From Hominenteromicrobium sp964531265 (lineage in GTDB: Bacteria; Bacillota; Clostridia; Oscillospirales; Acutalibacteraceae): a DNA stretch of 64,000 bases. The first letter of the stretch is position 1. Each line of letters opens with the position of its first letter. The notes beneath the pieces were generated by a model. The model did no database searches and was not told the DNA's origin. It saw only the letters and a program-made list of their open reading frames with translations. A program made the position numbers and the translations under genes. Shown here in pieces: positions 1 to 7,724 of the stretch. The stretch lies in contig CAZHDW010000010.1 in NCBI GenBank assembly GCA_964531265.1, forward strand, positions 10,257 through 74,256. The letters are read 5' to 3'.

Positions 1-479
1 GCGTGGTAGAGAGCACTCTCGCACAGTGCCTCAGCAGTAGGAGCACCGTATTTTTCAAGTATCGACTTCTCGACCGAGCCGGAATTCACACCGATGCGGA
101 TCGGGATTTTCTTCTCCCTGCAAATATCGGCAACGGCCTTTACCCTGTCATCTCCGCCGATATTTCCCGGATTGATGCGTATTTTGTCTATTCCCGCATG
201 TGCGGCCTCAAGAGCCAGCTTATAATCAAAATGTATATCTGCCACAAGAGGGATGGAGACAGCCTCCTTGATAGCGGGTATAAGACGGACTGCGTCCATA
301 TCGGGTATGGCAGCGCGCAGTATCTGGCAGCCGGCCCTTTCCAGAGCCACAGCCTGCCTTACACTGCCCTCTATATCCGTAGATGGTACATTCAGCATTG
401 ACTGTACGGTAACGGGTGCACCGCCGCCTATCTTAACTCCGCCGGCCACTACCTGTTTTGAAATTCTCTTCATGTTCAT
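1..479 (-). CDS. ispG: 4-hydroxy-3-methylbut-2-enyl diphosphate synthase, N-terminal part (cut by window edge)
   Basis: Penultimate enzyme of the MEP isoprenoid pathway; it reduces the cyclic diphosphate MEcPP to HMBPP with a [4Fe-4S] cluster. Only the first 159 codons are inside the window. They read as the TIM-barrel half, with family landmarks such as VTVQSM near residue 22, LVADIHFDYKLA around residue 80 and KIRINPGNIG around 100. The cluster-binding cysteines of the C-terminal half lie outside. The ATG at 479 follows GAAAGGAA; a second ATG two codons later (473) is an alternative. It closes the minus-strand operon after rseP and dxr, and dxr catalyses an earlier step of the same pathway. 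Family assignment is firm; completeness cannot be judged. Confidence 0.95.
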   Translation of the reverse strand, partial: MNMKRISKQVVAGGVKIGGGAPVTVQSMLNVPSTDIEGSVRQAVALERAGCQILRAAIPDMDAVRLIPAIKEAVSIPLVADIHFDYKLALEAAHAGIDKIRINPGNIGGDDRVKAVADICREKKIPIRIGVNSGSVEKSILEKYGAPTAEALCESALYH

Positions 480-506
480 TTTCTATTCCTTTCTCAGCTT
501 CAAAGC

Positions 507-1598
507 TCATCCGCCGTGAATAATACGAACAATATCATTGAAGGTAACCAATACCATTAACGCAAGCAGCGCTATCATTCCTCCGGCATGAACCCAGCCC
601 TCATATTTCGCCGGAACGGGTCTGCGGAAAATAAGTTCAATGAGCAGGAACACTATGCGTCCGCCGTCCAATGCCGGCAGGGGCAGCAGGTTCACGATAC
701 CGAGGTTCACAGATATCATCATCATTATTCGCAGGATATTATTTACCGCGTCGCCAAAGCCGCTCTCAAGGCCGAGGGACGCCGCCTGTGACACTGCCTG
801 AGCAGTACCGACAGGGCCTGCCATATCATTAAAGCCGAATCTGCCCGTCACCATTCCGACAAGGCTTTCGAACACCATTCTTACAGTGGAGACAGTATCC
901 TCAAACGATTTGCTTATCAGCGTCAGCACCGTCTTGTGCTCGCCGAGAATATAGAAGTCCATAACAATATGCCGTCTTCCCTCACCGTCGGGCAGAGTAT
1001 TCAGCGAGACGGAATCGTATCTTATCGTCTCATCGCCGCGACGCACGGTTATGTCCATATCGACCGTGTCATCGGTGGCCTTCATAGCTGCAAGGCTGAA
1101 AGCAAAGGAGAGATCGGTATCCGTATTTACAGCATAGCCGTTGATATCGGTGATATAGTCACCCACCTGTATTCCGGCAGCCTCCATAGCGGAATCCTCA
1201 TAGAAGCTCGCTATACGGTTCGTGCCAAGCAGCTCCTGCTGAGAAAGCAGCACCATCATCATAATAATGGCAAGCAGTATGTTCATTATGCCGCCGGCCG
1301 CCACAACGATAAGCCTCTGCCACACAGGTCGCCTGCCAAAGGCATGTGGGTCTTCACTTTCTTCATCCTCACCCTCCATGGCGCAGTAGCCGCCAATGGG
1401 CAGAAGGCGTAGTGAATACTGTGTCTCGCCGCGTATGAAGGAAAACAGCTTCGGCCCCATGCCGAGCGCAAACTCGTTCACGCGAACTCCGCTCAGCTTT
1501 GCGGTGAAAAAATGACCGAATTCATGGAAAAATATGATCAGCCCAAACAGCAATACCCCTATTACCGTGAGAAGAACTCCCTGCAAAATCGTATTCAA
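507..1598 (-). CDS. rseP: RIP metalloprotease RseP (site-2 protease, M50)
   Basis: Intramembrane zinc protease that cuts membrane-bound anti-sigma factors or leftover signal peptides. The 363-residue protein shows the zinc site HEFGH at residues 25-29 inside the first membrane segment, a PDZ-like region at about 120-200, and the second active-site motif LDGGR at about 310-314 in a later membrane segment, followed by a final hydrophobic helix. Length is a little short of the typical 360-450. It lies between dxr and ispG, the usual place in clostridia, with short gaps that indicate co-transcription. The natural substrate cannot be told from sequence. Confidence 0.95.
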   Translation of the reverse strand: MNTILQGVLLTVIGVLLFGLIIFFHEFGHFFTAKLSGVRVNEFALGMGPKLFSFIRGETQYSLRLLPIGGYCAMEGEDEESEDPHAFGRRPVWQRLIVVAAGGIMNILLAIIMMMVLLSQQELLGTNRIASFYEDSAMEAAGIQVGDYITDINGYAVNTDTDLSFAFSLAAMKATDDTVDMDITVRRGDETIRYDSVSLNTLPDGEGRRHIVMDFYILGEHKTVLTLISKSFEDTVSTVRMVFESLVGMVTGRFGFNDMAGPVGTAQAVSQAASLGLESGFGDAVNNILRIMMMISVNLGIVNLLPLPALDGGRIVFLLIELIFRRPVPAKYEGWVHAGGMIALLALMVLVTFNDIVRIIHGG

Positions 1599-1609
1599 AG
1601 TGACGCTCC

Positions 1610-2776
1610 TTATCTCGAATATTTCTCAGTAACATACGCTCTGGCCTCGGCATCCGCCTCAAGCACATCCTCCACGCATGTTATTTCATGCATATCAAAG
1701 CCGTCCGCAACGGCACATATTATCTCGCCTATATCAAGATAGTTGATCTTCTCCTTGAGGAAAAGCGATACCGCCACCTCGTTCGCTCCGTTAACCGCAG
1801 CAGGAACAGTACCGCCGCGGCCTATCGCACGCTTCATGGCACCGAGGCAGGTGAATGTCTCCTCATCCGGCTCGAAGAAGCTGAGCTTCTGCCAATCCGC
1901 AAGCTTAAGGCGCTTGACGGGGGACTCGAATCTGCGCGGATAGGTCAGCGCATACTGTATCGGTATACGCATATCCGGCACACCGAGCTGCGCTATCACG
2001 GAATTGTCCCTGTATTCAATGAGAGAATGTACTATGCTCTCTCTGTGCACAACTATGTCTATATCCTCCGGCTCCATGTCAAAAAGCCATTTTGCCTCTA
2101 TAAACTCCAGTCCCTTATTCATAAGTGTGGAGCTGTCAATCGTCACCTTGGCTCCCATGTCCCAGTTCGGGTGCTTCAAAGCATCGGCAGGCTTCACTGC
2201 CGAAAGCTCCTCCCTCGTCCATCCGAAGAACGGGCCACCGGAGGCTGTAAGGATGATCCTGCTGAGATCCTCCTTCTTATGCATTCCCTGCAAGCACTGG
2301 AATATGGCCGAATGCTCACTGTCGACCGGGAGGATTTCTATCCCGTTTTCCTTTGCCGTGCGCATGACAAGCTCGCCGCCCGCAACCAGTGTTTCCTTGT
2401 TTGCAAGCGCCACCTGCTTCTTTGCACGCAGAGCCGTAAGCGTCGGCTGTAAGCCGACCATGCCGACCACCGAATTCAGTACGATGTCCGCCTCATCAAG
2501 CGCAGCCAGCTCGCAAAGGCCATCCATTCCGGACAGAACCTTAACATCGAGATCCCGCACGGCGGCTCTTAATTCACTTGCCGCCTGCAAATCAAAAACC
2601 GCAACTGCTTGCGGTTTGAATTCTCTTATCTGCTCTTCAAGCAGACGAATATTAGAGTGCGCAGCAAGTGCCGCGACCTGCACGGCATGCTCGCCCTCTT
2701 TTTCTATGCAGCGCACAACGTCAAGCGCCTGTGTGCCTATTGAGCCTGTTGAACCAAGCAAAGATAGTTTTCTCAT
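1610..2776 (-). CDS. dxr: 1-deoxy-D-xylulose 5-phosphate reductoisomerase
   Basis: Second enzyme of the MEP pathway, converting DXP to MEP with NADPH; cytoplasmic and the target of fosmidomycin. The 388-residue protein begins with the nucleotide-binding loop GSTGSIG at residues 8-14 and contains the substrate-loop motif ASGGPF near residue 180, DSEH around 152-155 and the metal/substrate segment MNKGLEFIEA. Length is normal for the family (about 380-400). It lies 11 bases upstream of rseP and is followed further on by ispG, so two MEP enzymes share one operon. Start ATG at 2776 has the spaced purine run GAAAGGGA upstream. Confidence 0.97.
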   Translation of the reverse strand: MRKLSLLGSTGSIGTQALDVVRCIEKEGEHAVQVAALAAHSNIRLLEEQIREFKPQAVAVFDLQAASELRAAVRDLDVKVLSGMDGLCELAALDEADIVLNSVVGMVGLQPTLTALRAKKQVALANKETLVAGGELVMRTAKENGIEILPVDSEHSAIFQCLQGMHKKEDLSRIILTASGGPFFGWTREELSAVKPADALKHPNWDMGAKVTIDSSTLMNKGLEFIEAKWLFDMEPEDIDIVVHRESIVHSLIEYRDNSVIAQLGVPDMRIPIQYALTYPRRFESPVKRLKLADWQKLSFFEPDEETFTCLGAMKRAIGRGGTVPAAVNGANEVAVSLFLKEKINYLDIGEIICAVADGFDMHEITCVEDVLEADAEARAYVTEKYSR

Positions 2777-2795
2777 AGAAAATCCCTTTCCACGA

Positions 2796-3617
2796 TCAGA
2801 ATATCATCGGCAGCATTGATGCTGTGAGATATACAAACGGCGCTGTAAAGATAACGCTGTCAAAGCGATCCAGAATGCCGCCATGTCCCGGAAGAACATT
2901 TCCGAAGTCCTTTATGCCATAGCTTCTCTTTACAAGTGAGAAGGTGAGGTCTCCGAGAGCGGAAACAAAAGCACTGAAAAAGCCGATAAGAAGCATGGAC
3001 AGCACACTGACACCATTATCGCCGCTGTAAATGAGGTTGGAATACACAACGCCTGCAATCACCAGCACCGCAACGCTGCTTATAATTCCGCCGATAAAGC
3101 CCTCAACTGTCTTTTTGGGGCTGATTTGCGGACAAAGCTTCCTTTTACCGAAGAATTTTCCGGCAAAGAAGGCACCGCAGTCCGGCACCCATGCCGAAAA
3201 AACAGCCACAAGTGCATAGAAAACGCCATGCTCCGCGCTGAAGCTGCGCACTGTGACTATACATTGCAGCGCCAGCGGAATGATTATCGTCATGCACATC
3301 GCAACCGAAATGTCCTTAAAGGATATTTCGGAGTGACATTTTAATAGCACACAGAAGATAATCGCCGCATAGAGCGAATATATCAACAGATTTGCGTTTT
3401 CAAAGTGGAAAAACTGTACGGCTGCCGCCGCTGCCATGCTGGGTACCACAACAAGGCGTCTGTTACCCAGACCAATGGCCTTTATCAGCTCATAAACAGC
3501 CACAGAAGCTATCAGAGCGATTGAAATATTTAATACGATCGGAAACGAGTTGTTGAAGAGGACTATCGCCAAAATAAACGCGATCAGAACAGCCCCCGAA
3601 AAAACTCTGTCTTTCAT
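2796..3617 (-). CDS. cdsA: Phosphatidate cytidylyltransferase (CDP-diacylglycerol synthase)
   Basis: Integral membrane enzyme that makes CDP-diacylglycerol from phosphatidate and CTP, the branch point to phosphatidylglycerol and cardiolipin. The 273-residue protein is mostly hydrophobic helices and carries the CDS signature near the C-terminus: SLVKRSYGIKD followed by LPGHGGILDRFDS. The reading frame stays open upstream into uppS, but I chose the ATG at 3617 because it follows AAAGGAT at good spacing and gives a normal N-terminus (MKDRVFSG). It lies 34 bases after uppS and 19 bases before dxr, in the usual operon order. Confidence 0.96.
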   Translation of the reverse strand: MKDRVFSGAVLIAFILAIVLFNNSFPIVLNISIALIASVAVYELIKAIGLGNRRLVVVPSMAAAAAVQFFHFENANLLIYSLYAAIIFCVLLKCHSEISFKDISVAMCMTIIIPLALQCIVTVRSFSAEHGVFYALVAVFSAWVPDCGAFFAGKFFGKRKLCPQISPKKTVEGFIGGIISSVAVLVIAGVVYSNLIYSGDNGVSVLSMLLIGFFSAFVSALGDLTFSLVKRSYGIKDFGNVLPGHGGILDRFDSVIFTAPFVYLTASMLPMIF

Positions 3618-3651
3618 GTCAAAGCTTATCCTTTCATTGTCTGAAATACGG

Positions 3652-4380
3652 TCACACTCCGCCAAAACGGCGATTTCTTCCGCGGAATTTCTCAATGGCC
3701 TCGTCCAGATGCTTCGGCTTGAAATCCGGCCAAAGAATATCAAAATACTCAAATTCCGTGTAAGCGCTCTGCCAGAGAAGGAAATTTGAAATGCGCTCCT
3801 CCCCACTCGGGCGAATGATCAGATCCGGGTCGGGCTGACCGGCCGTGTAGAGAGAATCGGATATCATCTTCTCCGTGATATCCTCCGGCTCTATTTCGCC
3901 GCGCTTAACACGCTCCGATATCATCTTAACGGCGCGCGTTATCTCCGCACGTCCGCCGTAATTCATGGCAAGGTTCAGCACCATGCCGTCCTTCGGCGCA
4001 CTGGCCTCCTCAACGCGATGGATAAGCTTCTGCAGCTCCGGAGAAAACGCCGTAACATCTCCCAGAAAGTGCACGCGAATGTTCTCATCCATAAAGTCCC
4101 TGAGGGCTTCCTCAAGATACTGATGAAACAGCTTCATCAGTGCAGATACCTCTTCCGCCGGCCTGTTCCAATTCTCCGTGGAAAAAGCATACAGCGTGAG
4201 ATATTTTACTCCTATCGAAGCCGCATACCGCGTTATGGTCCTGAAATTAGCGGCTCCGGCAGTGTGTCCGGCTGAACGCGGCAAGCCGCGCTTTTTGGCC
4301 CATCTGCCGTTACCGTCCATAATAATGCCGATATGCTGCGGAACATCCGCAGCATTCGACATCGAATTATTTGATTTCAT
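3652..4380 (-). CDS. uppS: Isoprenyl transferase (undecaprenyl diphosphate synthase)
   Basis: Cis-prenyltransferase building the undecaprenyl carrier lipid for peptidoglycan from FPP and IPP. The 242-residue protein has the substrate motif IIMDGNGRWAKKRG (catalytic Asp22), the central TLYAFSTENWNRP block near residue 75, and the C-terminal IIRPSGEERISNFLLWQSAY signature. Length is typical. The open frame extends 30 codons further upstream into frr, but the ATG at 4380 has AAAGGAC at correct distance and avoids overlap; MSNAAD six codons on (4362) is possible. It links the isoprenoid genes downstream to cell-wall synthesis. Confidence 0.96.
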   Translation of the reverse strand: MKSNNSMSNAADVPQHIGIIMDGNGRWAKKRGLPRSAGHTAGAANFRTITRYAASIGVKYLTLYAFSTENWNRPAEEVSALMKLFHQYLEEALRDFMDENIRVHFLGDVTAFSPELQKLIHRVEEASAPKDGMVLNLAMNYGGRAEITRAVKMISERVKRGEIEPEDITEKMISDSLYTAGQPDPDLIIRPSGEERISNFLLWQSAYTEFEYFDILWPDFKPKHLDEAIEKFRGRNRRFGGV

Positions 4381-4423
4381 TCTCAATGAAGTCCTTTCAT
4401 CCGTATTTCCGTAAAAGCAACGA

Positions 4424-4978
4424 TCAGATAGTAAGAACTTCCTTCTGCTTAGCCGCAGAAAGCTCGTCAACGGTCTTTACATTCTTGTCTGTGATATCCT
4501 GTGTCTTCTTTTCGCCCTGCTTAAGGTCATCCTCTGTGAGAACGCCCTCTTTCTTCATTGCCTTCATCTTTTCGATGGCATCACGACGAATAGCGCGCAG
4601 TGCAACCTTGGAATCCTCAGCCATCTTGCTGACTTCCTTAACGATCTCCTTACGCTTCTCCTCTGTCAGCGGCGGGAAAACAAGGCGGATAACTCTGCCG
4701 TCGGACTGCGGGTTGATGCCGATGTCGGAGGTCTGGATAGCTCTCTCGATTGCGCGGCAAACGGAGGAATCCCAGGGCTGAATTGTCAGAACGCGAGCCT
4801 CTGCAACGGATACTGCCGCAAGCTGGTTGATCGGAGTGGGAGCTCCGTAATAGTCAACAGTTACCTTATCGAGAACTGCGGGGTTAGCGCGTCCTGCACG
4901 AATAGCTGCGTAGTCGCTCTCAAGCTTCTGAATGGTCTTGCCCATTTTGCTTTCAGCTTTTGCCAATACTTCTTTCAT
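4424..4978 (-). CDS. frr: Ribosome recycling factor
   Basis: Splits post-termination ribosomes together with EF-G. The 184-residue sequence is full length and shows the conserved IRAGRANP segment near residue 27, YYGAPTPINQ near 46, and the RRDAIEKMKAMKKEG helix in the coiled-coil domain. I prefer the ATG at 4978 because GGTGG and AAGGA lie upstream at usable spacing; a GTG three codons earlier at 4987 would sit only three bases from the AAGGA. It directly follows pyrH with a 71-base gap, as in most Firmicutes. Confidence 0.97.
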   Translation of the reverse strand: MKEVLAKAESKMGKTIQKLESDYAAIRAGRANPAVLDKVTVDYYGAPTPINQLAAVSVAEARVLTIQPWDSSVCRAIERAIQTSDIGINPQSDGRVIRLVFPPLTEEKRKEIVKEVSKMAEDSKVALRAIRRDAIEKMKAMKKEGVLTEDDLKQGEKKTQDITDKNVKTVDELSAAKQKEVLTI

Positions 4979-5049
4979 TATGTCCACCGATCCTTATTAT
5001 AATTATGTTATTATGAAAATATACAGAATATACTCTGCAATATACTTTA

Positions 5050-5760
5050 TCAGCCGTTTGTGATAACTGTGCCGACATTCTCGCCGCTAACGGCGCGTAC
5101 GATGTTCTCCGGGTCTTCAATGCTGAATACGAAGAACGGGATGCCTCTGTCCTTGCAGAAGGAGGCTGCTGTCATATCCATGACCTGGAGGTTCTGGTTG
5201 AGGATATCCATATAGGTTATCTTATCATACTTCTTTGCGTCCGGATTCTTCTTCGGGTCGCTGTCATAAACACCGTCGACCATTGTTGCCTTAAGGATAA
5301 CGTCGGCATCGATCTCAGCGCCGCGAAGTGCCGCACCTGTATCGGTTGAGAAGAACGGGTTTCCGGTACCGCAGCCGAAGACAACGACACGGCCCTTTTC
5401 AAGATGACGAACGGCACGGTTGCGGATGTACGGCTCTGCTACCTCCTGCATTGCGATAGCGGTCTGAACGCGAACATCGAGACCCACCTGTTCAAGGCCG
5501 TCTGCAACGCCGAGAGCATTGATGACCGTTGCCAGCATACCCATATGGTCGGCACGTGTACGGTCCATGCTGCCGCTGCTTCTTCCGCGCCAGAAATTAC
5601 CGCCGCCGACAACTATCGCAACCTCACAGCCCATATCTACGATCTTCTTGATCGGCTCACAGATCTTAACTACCGTATCAAAATCAATACCATGTCCTAT
5701 GTTTCCGGACAGAGATTCACCGCTGAGTTTCAGCAATACTCTTTTGTACTTCAAGCTCAT
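5050..5760 (-). CDS. pyrH: UMP kinase
   Basis: Phosphorylates UMP to UDP; a hexameric amino-acid-kinase-fold enzyme of pyrimidine synthesis. The 236-residue protein has the phosphate-binding KLSGESL at about residues 11-17, VVGGGNFWRG around 51-60, and the GTGNPFFSTDTGAALRG block near 130, all standard. It is the first gene of the minus-strand operon seen here and has its own promoter (5824-5852), leaving a leader of roughly 60 bases. In many relatives rpsB-tsf precede pyrH; here a lipoprotein gene on the opposite strand does, so the operon starts at pyrH. Confidence 0.97.
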   Translation of the reverse strand: MSLKYKRVLLKLSGESLSGNIGHGIDFDTVVKICEPIKKIVDMGCEVAIVVGGGNFWRGRSSGSMDRTRADHMGMLATVINALGVADGLEQVGLDVRVQTAIAMQEVAEPYIRNRAVRHLEKGRVVVFGCGTGNPFFSTDTGAALRGAEIDADVILKATMVDGVYDSDPKKNPDAKKYDKITYMDILNQNLQVMDMTAASFCKDRGIPFFVFSIEDPENIVRAVSGENVGTVITNG

Positions 5761-5823
5761 ATCAGTTCCCTCATTTCAGTAAAAATCAAATTCACGCCGC
5801 TGCACGCAGCTATACTTATAAGT

Positions 5824-5852
5824 ATTTTACATGACGAAGTCCATTTTGTAAA
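5824..5852 (-). promoter_or_regulatory. Promoter for the pyrH-frr-uppS-cdsA-dxr-rseP-ispG operon
   Basis: On the minus strand TTTACA (5847-5852) and TAAAAT (5824-5829) are separated by 17 bases, a good housekeeping sigma factor promoter. Predicted start is about 60 bases before the pyrH ATG. Confidence 0.7.
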
Positions 5853-5912
5853 GCCAAAACCAAAATGTTTACGAAAAAGAAAAAATTGACCCGATAAAAG
5901 CCTTTCTTTAAG

Positions 5913-5941
5913 TTTACATCATAACATATTTCTGATAAAAT
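5913..5941 (+). promoter_or_regulatory. Promoter for the lipoprotein gene
   Basis: TTTACA (5913-5918), 17-base spacer, TAAAAT (5936-5941). It faces away from the pyrH promoter, so the 244-base intergenic region holds two divergent promoters. An AGGAG box lies at 5971-5975. Confidence 0.65.
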
Positions 5942-6004
5942 CAAGCTATAAGCAAAGCTAAAATATTGAAAGGAGATATCGGCTCGAATGCCGACGTATT
6001 GAAA

Positions 6005-6709
6005 ATGAAAAACAAAGCCTTTATTGCAGTATTACTGATCATCACACTCCTGTCCATGTGCCTTACCGCCTGTACGGGCGGCACTGAAAGCCCCTCCTCA
6101 AGTGCTCCCGAAAGCTCCGTCACAGAGCCGCAGGTCTCTGAAGCAGAGCCGACACCGGCTCCCGAACCCACCACCTCCCCGTCACCGGAGGTTGAGGAGC
6201 TTGAGCAGACAGCGGAGCTGGAGGTAATGTATCCCATTCTTGAGGCTCATGTTCTGGCGCTGCTGAACGGCGGCAGCTTCAACGCGGACGATCCCGAGTA
6301 TTTCTGGCAGACTGTTACCTTTGCGATTGACGGCTGCGGCATGGATTTCTACAGCTCGGAGACCATGGGTAACGCACTTGTGCTGTCTCGCGGAGTCATT
6401 GAGGAGATCGCCTCCGCCCTCTTTGAGGACGGTGGAAATGTCCTGCTTGAGATTCCGGAGTCCCTCAGCGGAGATATCCAGTACGATACCGAGTCCGACG
6501 CCTTTGCTCATCCGCTCGGTGAAGCACAGTTCAGCATCGAACTGACATCCGCAGCACAGGATGCTGACGGCGTCATAGCTGTTTCAGCCGAGCTTATGGC
6601 CGACGGGGAAACAGTCATCACCGGATTTACCGCAGAGCTTGTATCGAACACCAGAGCCGGCAATTCGCTTTTCACGCTCTCCGTTCGCTCCATTGAGCTC
6701 AGCCGTTGA
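6005..6709 (+). CDS. Predicted lipoprotein of unknown function
   Basis: I do not recognise a family. The 234-residue product begins with Lys-rich residues, a hydrophobic segment (about 6-20) and the lipobox LTAC with Cys23, so it should be lipid-anchored on the outer face of the membrane. Residues 24-65 are a linker rich in Ser, Pro, Glu and Thr, as in other surface lipoproteins. The rest is acidic, soluble and has no visible catalytic motif. The start is not clear-cut: the strong AGGAG at 5971 is 29 bases upstream of this ATG and lies better placed for a four-codon reading frame at 5988-6002; a TTG at 5966 would give an unlikely hydrophilic N-terminus before the signal. It has its own promoter and stands alone between two divergent operons. 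Confidence 0.75.
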   Translation: MKNKAFIAVLLIITLLSMCLTACTGGTESPSSSAPESSVTEPQVSEAEPTPAPEPTTSPSPEVEELEQTAELEVMYPILEAHVLALLNGGSFNADDPEYFWQTVTFAIDGCGMDFYSSETMGNALVLSRGVIEEIASALFEDGGNVLLEIPESLSGDIQYDTESDAFAHPLGEAQFSIELTSAAQDADGVIAVSAELMADGETVITGFTAELVSNTRAGNSLFTLSVRSIELSR

Positions 6710-6788
6710 CGTTTCAATTATTTTGTTATCGATATCTGACGGATATTTTGTCTAAAGCTGCAAAAAACGCGTCAAATCATATCCGATA

Positions 6789-6817
6789 TTGTAATTAACT
6801 GCATTTTCTGCTATAAT
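6789..6817 (+). promoter_or_regulatory. Promoter for nfnA-nfnB
   Basis: TTGTAA (6789-6794), 17-base spacer, perfect TATAAT (6812-6817). Transcription should start near 6824, giving a leader of about 57 bases before the nfnA ATG. Confidence 0.75.
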
Positions 6818-6880
6818 GTACTGCGTATCAGTTCAATGTACGTTTGATTTAAACTCTAAGCGAAAGGAAGTTTTAAGCTT

Positions 6881-7723
6881 ATGTATACCATAGTTAAAAA
6901 GAAAGTGCTTAATCCTACAGTAACACGTATGGATATAGAAGCACCGCTTATCGCAAAAAAAGCAAAGCCCGGGCAGTTCATAATTCTGCGTGTCGATGAC
7001 GAGGGTGAGCGCATTCCGCTGACAGTGGCCGGTTACGACCGCGAAAAAGGAACCGTCACGATTATTTTCCAGGTAGTCGGTGCAACGACGGAAAAGCTCA
7101 ATCACCTCAACGAGGGTGACGAGCTTCACGATTTCGTCGGCCCGCTCGGCGTTCCCACACATATCGACGGACTTAAGAGAGTGTGCGTCATTGGCGGCGG
7201 TGTCGGCTGCGCTATCGCACTTCCAATCGCACAGGAGCTTCACGAGCTCGGTGCAGAGGTCACATCCATAATCGGCTTCAGAAATTCCGATCTCGTTATT
7301 CTCGAAAACGAATTCAAGGCCTGCTCGGATAATTTCAAACTTATGACGGATGACGGCTCCTACGGTGAAAAGGGAAATGTCACTCTGCCGCTCAAGACGA
7401 TGCTCGAAAACGGTGAACGCTTTGACGAGGTCATCGCGATAGGGCCGCTCATCATGATGAAATTCGTATGTCTTACAACCAAGGAATACGGCCAGAAGAC
7501 CACTGTATCCATGAACCCCATAATGGTAGACGGCACAGGCATGTGCGGCGGCTGCCGACTGACTGTAGGCGGTCAGATGAAGTTCGCCTGCGTTGACGGC
7601 CCGGATTTCGACGGCCACGAGGTCGATTTTGATGAAGCCATGAGCAGAGCAAAAAGCTATGCTCCGTTTGAGCGCCACGCTCATGAGGAAACCTGCAACC
7701 TTTTCAAAAAGGAGGTCGAATAA
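6881..7723 (+). CDS. nfnA: NADH-dependent reduced ferredoxin:NADP+ oxidoreductase, small subunit
   Basis: Likely the FAD/[2Fe-2S] subunit of the cytoplasmic electron-bifurcating NfnAB complex, which couples NADH and reduced ferredoxin oxidation to NADP+ reduction. The 280-residue protein has a ferredoxin-reductase FAD domain (about 1-95), the nucleotide-binding loop IGGGVGCA near residues 104-111, and a C-terminal cluster site with Cys222, Cys225 and Cys237; Asp217 is near where the family places its Asp ligand. It resembles PyrK, but the adjacent GltD-like gene decides for Nfn. RBS AAGGAAG precedes the ATG. The stop is one base before the nfnB start, with the nfnB AGGAGG lying inside this gene's end. 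Confidence 0.9.
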   Translation: MYTIVKKKVLNPTVTRMDIEAPLIAKKAKPGQFIILRVDDEGERIPLTVAGYDREKGTVTIIFQVVGATTEKLNHLNEGDELHDFVGPLGVPTHIDGLKRVCVIGGGVGCAIALPIAQELHELGAEVTSIIGFRNSDLVILENEFKACSDNFKLMTDDGSYGEKGNVTLPLKTMLENGERFDEVIAIGPLIMMKFVCLTTKEYGQKTTVSMNPIMVDGTGMCGGCRLTVGGQMKFACVDGPDFDGHEVDFDEAMSRAKSYAPFERHAHEETCNLFKKEVE

Positions 7724-7724
7724 A

